Assembly: GCF_029784155.1 (NCBI RefSeq)
Contig: NC_073691.1
Span: forward strand, 48,838,490-48,902,489
DNA: 64,000 nt
Reading direction: 5' to 3'
From: Uranotaenia lowii
Lineage: Eukaryota > Arthropoda > Insecta > Diptera > Culicidae
A program made the position numbers and the translations under genes. Numbering within the stretch: the first letter of the stretch is position 1; each line of letters begins with the position of its first letter. The notes beneath the pieces are model-generated. The model was not told the origin of the DNA. It did not search any database and saw only the letters and a list, made by a program, of their open reading frames with translations. Positions 57,521-64,000 of the stretch are shown here, piece by piece.

Positions 57521-57892
57521 AGTATTTTCAACTTTTTTATAGTGGACTTTAACTAACTTTTAATACTTTCAAGTAATGAAACATGTTTGAAGAAGCAAAT
57601 AATCTGGAGATTCATAAAAGATAGGGTGAAAGACAGAGGCGCTACGAAAAACATTCCACTTTTTACTCTTTCGGACCACTGTGTGATGATCTTTTAAAAA
57701 AATGTTTATGGAATAAAGACAGTTGACTCTTAAATAAGCATTTCGATGATTAATTGAGCAAATATTCAAGGTAGTAATATAAATGTTAGCCACTTCTCGA
57801 GGAATTCAACGGTTATTTCTAGTTGTAGACTTCTGTTTGTTTTCTTTATCGTGCTGAACCACTAAGGTTTTTAGCCTTTTGCTTCTAATTCG

Positions 57893-60800
57893 TGCGCCTG
57901 GCTCATTTTTAGATTCTTGAAATTTTCATAATCGGTCAATAAAACCAACTTTAAAATGATCCGATTTGATCTCATTGAACTGAATCAGAGGTATTTTGAA
58001 AAAAAAATCATCAATCAAAATTAGTGAAGAAATCAAATCTTTTTTAACCCATTTCTTTATGATCTTATTTCGATATCCTTTGATAAAACATAAATCTACG
58101 AATTCATCATCTGTGAGAAAATTTTGTATTCAAGTTGATTTTCTTATTTTGTATACCAAGGAGTCAAAAAATTATTGACTTATGAGCTCATTGAGGAATC
58201 TCTAATTATAAATGTATTGAATGAAATATCATAATACACTTGTTATTGAGAAGAAGAACACTTTGAGATATCTCAAAATCATCTATTTTTGCAACTTAAG
58301 TTCGAAAAAGCAAATATTTGAGATATTTTTCTTAATCATTGCGATGATTTTAAAATTAATCTGGAAATTTTGATATTTTAGAACCGGAAATTTCTGAAGT
58401 TCTTTTTTCATTTTGAATTATGGTTATAGATTTTTATTTCTTAATTTAAATTTAATTCCGAATTCAAATTTTGATTTGAGATTCTGATGTTTGATGTTTT
58501 AATTATATTTAATTTAAAATGAATTAAATCAAAGTTTAGCCCAGCGTTTCGAATAGCAAGAAATTTACAACAGAGACTGTATGAATATAGTGAAAAATTG
58601 CATTGCAATTCCAATTTTTTAAATTCCATCAAAAATATAATTTAAAAATCATGGAATGAAGGATCAACTTCTGATACCACAAGGTAACAAAATTCACATT
58701 TTTCGAGAAGCAAAAATAATTAAAAATTGACTTTGGCTGGATTGGCGTGCTAAATTCAAATATGCATTAAATTTCATTCTACCAGCTCTCATTTCTTAGA
58801 CTCAAGCTAACATTTGAAAAAAGGTACAAAATTAACTAAATGAAGTTGAGCACTATTTTTGAAAAAAAAACTGTACAATTTTACACATTATTGAAAATAA
58901 AGGTTTAAAAGCGGTCTACTTTCCCGATGATTTCGTATAATTTTGACTTCTGAGAAAAAGTAACTGAAGTGTTCTTTTTACACTGATTCAAGTTCTACGA
59001 AAATTCAGTAATTTGACGAAATTTAAAAGAACTTTTAAACCAAAATATCTCTTAGATATTTTCATAGCAAAAGGTATTGCAGTCTTCAAAATAAAAATTT
59101 TACTATTCAAATCTTCAAAACTTTCTTTTGTTGTCAGAAATAATTGTAATTTTTTTCAATTATTTTTTCTAAAAATTGGTAGAGTTCATTACAATATTTC
59201 TTAAACTTGAAAACCTTGGCAAAATCTCTATCCTTTATTGAATAAAGTTTAGTAGAAAGGCTCAAATTCAGTTTCTAGTTTTATGCAGGTTTATTAGTTT
59301 ATCAGCCCCAGCTTTTTATTTTTTTTTATACAATTTTTCGCATGTCGACGAATCAAATATTCAAAGTAGATAGGTTGATAGGTGGAAAAATCAAAGAAAT
59401 TAAATAATTGGTTAAAAATCAAAGCTTTTGAACATCTTTAAGCGATGGTGAAATTTTGAAAATTAACTGCATCTTCTTAATTATTTGGTGCTCTAAGTGG
59501 TACCAAGGTTATTAGATCACAAGGTTCTCTGACTGTGTCAGTAAGTAGGCGTGGAGAGCGCGGTAAGGTTCAGTGAGTTTGTTTGTAAACATCGGAAAAT
59601 TTGTTCGAGCTGAGGGCTTGTTAGTAAAAAAACTCCACGAACTCCATAGTAGCCAAATCAAAATGGCTGAATCGGGAGTTTCTCATATCGTTACACCTGC
59701 TATATAAACACACCTTGAGTGGTACCTAAATTTTTCCAGAACGCCGTTGACATCTTTCAAGAAGGCTGTGAGCCAAATTTTTGAATTTTGGGTGGCGTTG
59801 GAAAGGCTTAGGGGTGGTGTGGTGCAGTAAGTTAAAAATGATTAAAAATCACTGGTCTGGTTAGATTAATTGTCTTTTATTAAGAATAAAAAATGGTGTT
59901 TTGAGATGTTTTCTGCCAAAATCGGGACTTGTGATTAGAAGTGTATCAAGAAATTTAGAATTGAACTTTTTAAAGGTTATCACAAAAAAAAACACAAATT
60001 CAATCCCATCATTTTAATTTTTTTTTATTTTGCTAATAATTTTTTTTTTCAGACAATGATATACTTTTACAGAAAAGTAATTGGAAAAAAAATGTTTTTG
60101 CTTGTCTTTCTCCAACATAGATTGGATTTTTTTTGAAAAATAAAAAAATACTATTATCAACTCTTTTAAAAGCAACCTTTAGACGAGGTTTATTTAAATC
60201 AGCATAAAACCAAAGCGAACCATTATTTATTTATTTTTGCACAGAATATTTTAAAATATCATAATCAAACAATCTTTACTTATGGCAACTGTTTGCCAAG
60301 CAATTGTCAAAAATTACAGCTAAGAGAAGCTCTTTAACACGAAAAAACCGGTAATGGACTGATTTTTCGAAAAATATCCTTTTGTAAGCGCCTGAAACCT
60401 TTTGTCCATTTGTTCTCGATCTCAAAAATGTAAAATCTATAGGTCTAAAATTTACTACCATTCTGTATTAGAAAATAAAAGATCTTTCAGATTTATTCTC
60501 ATTATTTGCAAAATATACCGTCTTTGGAAGCGTCGAACAAAATTTGATGTGCTTCGAAGAGCAACTCAAGTTTCGAGTTATTTTTCTTCTAATTTTGTTA
60601 AAACAATGGATAATTTTTTCCCTGATTTGTCCGTTTATTGCCGAGTTTTTGGATTGAAAAATTAGAAACCGAATGCCCGGTTTTTCCTAGGCCTTTCAAA
60701 AAAAAATTCCCGGCATTGTCCGGCCCAAACACGTGCTGGAACAGTTCTGGAATTCTTAGTCTAAAGGGTTGGGAAGAGCGACAACAACTCGACAAATATG

Positions 60801-61290
60801 TTCAATACTTGCAACCGAAAAAGTACTGAAATGAAGCTATTGAGCCCATGTAACTTTTGAAAAAATAAATATCATAATGTTTTTTAACAATAAAATATTT
60901 CATACAACTAAAGTTGTGTGTAATAATAAAACAAAACTTCTATGAATGTTTCAGCGAAATAAAGTTGTGGTTTAGTGGGTTAACATAAAATATTTGTTAC
61001 TATGTCTAACGAATGATAGACGTGGTTAGACTTTTTCAGTGGTTAGACTTCCAGTAGAAAGCCTACACTTCTGGAGCGATTGTAAAATTAGTCACCCCAA
61101 TGAAATATTTTACTGCGATTTAAATTTCTCATCAAAACGGCAATTTATTTGATGAACATTCCCACGGAGGGGAATATTTTTAAAATTAAAGGGTTTACCA
61201 ACTAAAAAAAGATCAAAATTTTTACAGAAGCTCGAAAATTTTCGTTTATTTTTTAAAGATTTTTTTTCCCGCGGGTGATCACCCCGACCC
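57893..61290 (+). mobile_element. Decayed hAT-family copy (fourth)
   Basis: The left edge (GCCTGGCTCATTTTTAGATTC, then AATCGGTCAATAA) resembles the inner left end of hAT copies 1 and 2. TTATTTCGATATCCTTTGATAAAACA at about 58062 matches 9045-9070. The right edge (CCCACGGAGGGGAATA near 61161, then GGGTGATCACCCCGACC at 61274-61290) resembles their right end. The overall length is close to the 3.5 kb of the family. Termini and TSDs are gone. A segment at 58680-59260 resembles the element D interior, so another insertion may be inside. Confidence 0.55.
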
Positions 61291-63447
61291 CGATCGCGTA
61301 CTTTATATGTGAAAAGTGAAAAAAAAAATCTTTCTATAATCTCTCAATGTATAGGAAAATTACCCACGAGTAGTTTTTCTCAAATAAAATACTTACTATA
61401 ATTAAACACACAAATCACATTGTCTATTAGATAGGGCTCGTATTATAAGAGATCTCCCTCTCGATCTAGTCCGGAACGCCGCGCCCGAATCAACTTAGTC
61501 CACCACGTTAGATATTTGGAAGGCTGACGAAACGACAATCTCGGGAACCAATTTCAACTCATCAAATTTGTCAATTGAGATAAAAAACATACCTAGAAAT
61601 ATTACCCAATCTTCTGTCGGCATCTCCTTTGGCCGTGAGATTTCGCTACCGGACGGATGGGTGTCGTTCAAATTTGTCGGCACCCGGTTGACAAACGGGT
61701 AAATAAAAGTCTAGCTCCTTAATTTGACAAATGTGAACAGATTATTTATGGGGAAAGCAAATTGGATCCGGTCGAATAGTCCGTGGATGATTCTATTAGG
61801 AAGCTATGACTGTTTATAAAATAAATTTCATGTGTTTTTTTTTTTTTGGAGCAAAGAAATTCAAGCTTTAGATAAATAGAAACGTATTTTTTTTAATTAA
61901 CACAACTGTATTTTGACGTATTTGAAATTGACAGAATCTATTAATACCTTAACGGCATTTCAGAGTTGTAGATTTATTTTTTCAAACAAAAGATAAGAAT
62001 CCCATTCGACCTTATCTTATCACAAGCATTTGATTTCATTGGCACTTGGATACTTCTTACTAAATTATTGAAAAAAAAATAACACAAGCTTTCATAATCA
62101 ACTTCTTGTTAGGAAGCGTGCTTAGCGTGTTGACACGTTTTTCAAGTGACATTTGCCATGTCAACATAGTTTGTACTAAAATTAAACCAGCTTAGTCAGC
62201 TCACATGTATTTGCTTGGTTAATTTTTTTCTATGTTTATTTATAAAGTCAGGAAGTATTATAATTGAGTACCTTTTTGGTTTTGTCTTTTTTTTTGCATA
62301 CCTAACCATTTTATAACAAAGGTAACCACTACACCCCTTTGCCATTAATCACGCTTCATTAGTGTCACTTCACTCTCACCGGTAGTTGAGAGTCGGTACC
62401 GACAAAATTGAGCTATTTTGGTGGTCCCTCACCATGTTTTGGTAGCAATTTTGCTGAATATTCTAAAATAAAAACAGCCAATCCGGCAGAACCAAAATAA
62501 CGAGGAAAAAAACAAAACAAAACTGCTACCGGATGGCTTCTTCAAATATCAACCGGCAAAACACGTAAACAGAAATTCCTACCACTCAGAAAGGTTGCAT
62601 TTATCTTCATTCTGAGTCGAGTAGCTCGCATTGTTGGTTGAAAAATGATTGAGTTCTATCATATAAGGGTAGTTCAGCGATTATTGCTCTATTAATTTTG
62701 CTTTTTGTAACCAAAAACACTTTCGTTGAAGCTTAATTTTTTTTTATTTTAAATTGAGGATGGAGGATTTGAAAATCTTGAACTAAGGGTTGATGACAAT
62801 AATATTCAGACAGACGAAAAAACCAGAAGTTAAAGTTTCTTGAGTCAGAAAAAAAATTTACCACCAGAGTTCAAACTAACTGCCTCTACTCTATTGTTAA
62901 CCCTAATCCGCTCTTAAAGTTTAGCGGCTTATAACTTTATTCGGGTGCATCCAAATAAAAAAAAAAATGAGGAATTTTACTTAATTCTTGAAATCTTTAA
63001 TTTTGCAACATCACTTTTTATGGACGCCTCTGAAAACCCAGGAAAAAAACTCTCTAATCAGACCATAAGTTTCAATCTCTTGTGTCTCAATCGATTTTTA
63101 CAAAATTTATAGATTTTTTCCGAAAAAAACATGCTTCGGAAAAAGACTGTAGATCAGCTACGGAATGCTCAAAAAAAGTTTCACTTAGTGTCCAAGAAAG
63201 CTGAAAATGCTATACGTTGTTCATAAAGATATATTTTTTTGGCATTCTTTTAAGATCATGACTACAACAAATGTAAAAAAGTGATGTAAAATCCGTATTT
63301 TTCAATCAGTGAAACGTCAAAATTGTTTAAGTCACACCAGATAAATTTTGAACGGCAGATTGAAAAGATGACATGATTTGGCATATTTTTGCTTTTTGCA
63401 TTTGTAAAAATTCAAAACACAGATTATTTGACAAATTTTCAAGGGTA
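61291..63447. other. AT-rich spacer, no confirmed gene
   Basis: At 61491-61689 a 66-codon stretch is open on the plus strand (contains PDGWVSFKFVGTRLTNG) and an overlapping one is open on the minus strand with a donor-like CTAGGTATGT. Neither matches a family I know. The rest shows no gene, RNA or clear element. Confidence 0.3.
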
Positions 63448-63800
63448 AAGCTTAGTTCTTTTAGAAATGGGACACTTTCATTTGCTAATAGCTCGTTAAC
63501 TAGTTATTGGATATTAAAAATTTTGACAGCATTTTGTTGCCTGTAAAAAGTAATATTCGACCTATTTTTTTCAAAATTTAAAATTTATGCGTCTTTGAGA
63601 TATGTACGATGCAAGAGAAAAAGAAAAAAATAATTTTGCACAGTTTCCTTTAAAATACGTCATTATCAAATTGATAGCTGACAAAACCGTTGATTATTCA
63701 AAGAATTACTGAGTTTTTGTGGTGGATAAGTATGTAAACACTGTCAATAATGTCCACAAAGTTCTAATCAAGCATTGGAGTGAAGCACATGATCGGCAAC
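63448..63800. repeat. Dispersed repeat, copy 2 (pair with 50855-51560)
   Basis: Matches copy 1 in order and orientation and adds, after the shared AATGTCCACAAAGTTC, an open stretch at 63774-63859 (HWSEAHDRQQRLRIIKEVKS) ending in TAA, which may be a coding relic of the parent element. Not assigned to a family. Confidence 0.5.
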
Positions 63801-64000
63801 AACGGTTAAGGATCATCAAGGAAGTCAAGTCTCATACCAGCATTTTTAATTTTCAATAAACGCAAAACTAAGGGTAGATCGCTGAAATGTCCAAAACAAT
63901 TTTCTCCGATAAGCTGATAGTGTTGCCTAGTGATGACTTATTGAAATCCAACCTCAAACATCCATTTTTTGATAGTTCCAAAGCTCTTAAGCTGTAAAAC

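Noticed and set aside
61491..61689. Open frames on both strands with a donor-like site
   Set aside because: No family similarity, no acceptor-supported neighbour exon, and equal openness on both strands.

Overview
The window looks like a gene-poor, transposon-rich insect chromosome segment, most likely from a mosquito or other lower dipteran. Evidence for this is small spliced insect-type genes with 54-160 bp introns, long introns packed with repeats, AT-rich spacers, and Jockey-, R1-, BEL- and hAT-type elements. The species call is an inference.

Two complete host genes could be reassembled exon by exon. (1) An NPC1-type sterol transporter lies on the minus strand at 6777 to 504, with 6 exons and 1,283 codons; its largest intron holds a 1.3 kb array of a 13-bp repeat. 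It runs tail to tail with the last two exons of a CFAP144/FAM183-like ciliary gene (1-425). (2) A TMC (transmembrane channel-like) gene lies on the plus strand at 28814 to 34095, with 6 exons and 908 codons; one intron holds a dead R1-type LINE. A probable first coding exon of a third, unrecognised gene lies at 56038-56122.

Almost everything else is mobile DNA, often nested, with insertion order readable from target-site duplications (TSDs). 7.9-12.6 kb is a three-level nest: an old repeat, a poly(A) retroposon with a 12-bp TSD, then a 3.5 kb hAT-like element with an 8-bp TSD. 14.7-16.8 kb is LINE debris. 16.8-21.5 kb holds the most unusual structures: a 2.8 kb TA-flanked inverted-repeat element carrying a broken but complete three-gene host segment (an unknown gene, UQCC2 and METTL15), next to an apparently perfect palindrome with 529-bp arms. 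22.8-27.7 kb is a non-coding LTR element with apparently identical LTRs. 34.9-44.3 kb is an old hAT copy split by two later insertions, one of them another copy of the same hAT family. 47.6-50.3 kb is a compact gag-only BEL/Pao-like element. 57.9-61.3 kb is a decayed hAT copy.

The captured UQCC2 and METTL15 remnants overlap by stop/start (ATGA). This suggests that the source locus expresses two mitochondrial proteins from one dicistronic transcript, and it is the strongest new biological lead here. Splice sites, TSDs and repeat boundaries were read by eye. Family names rest on recognised motifs, not on database searches.
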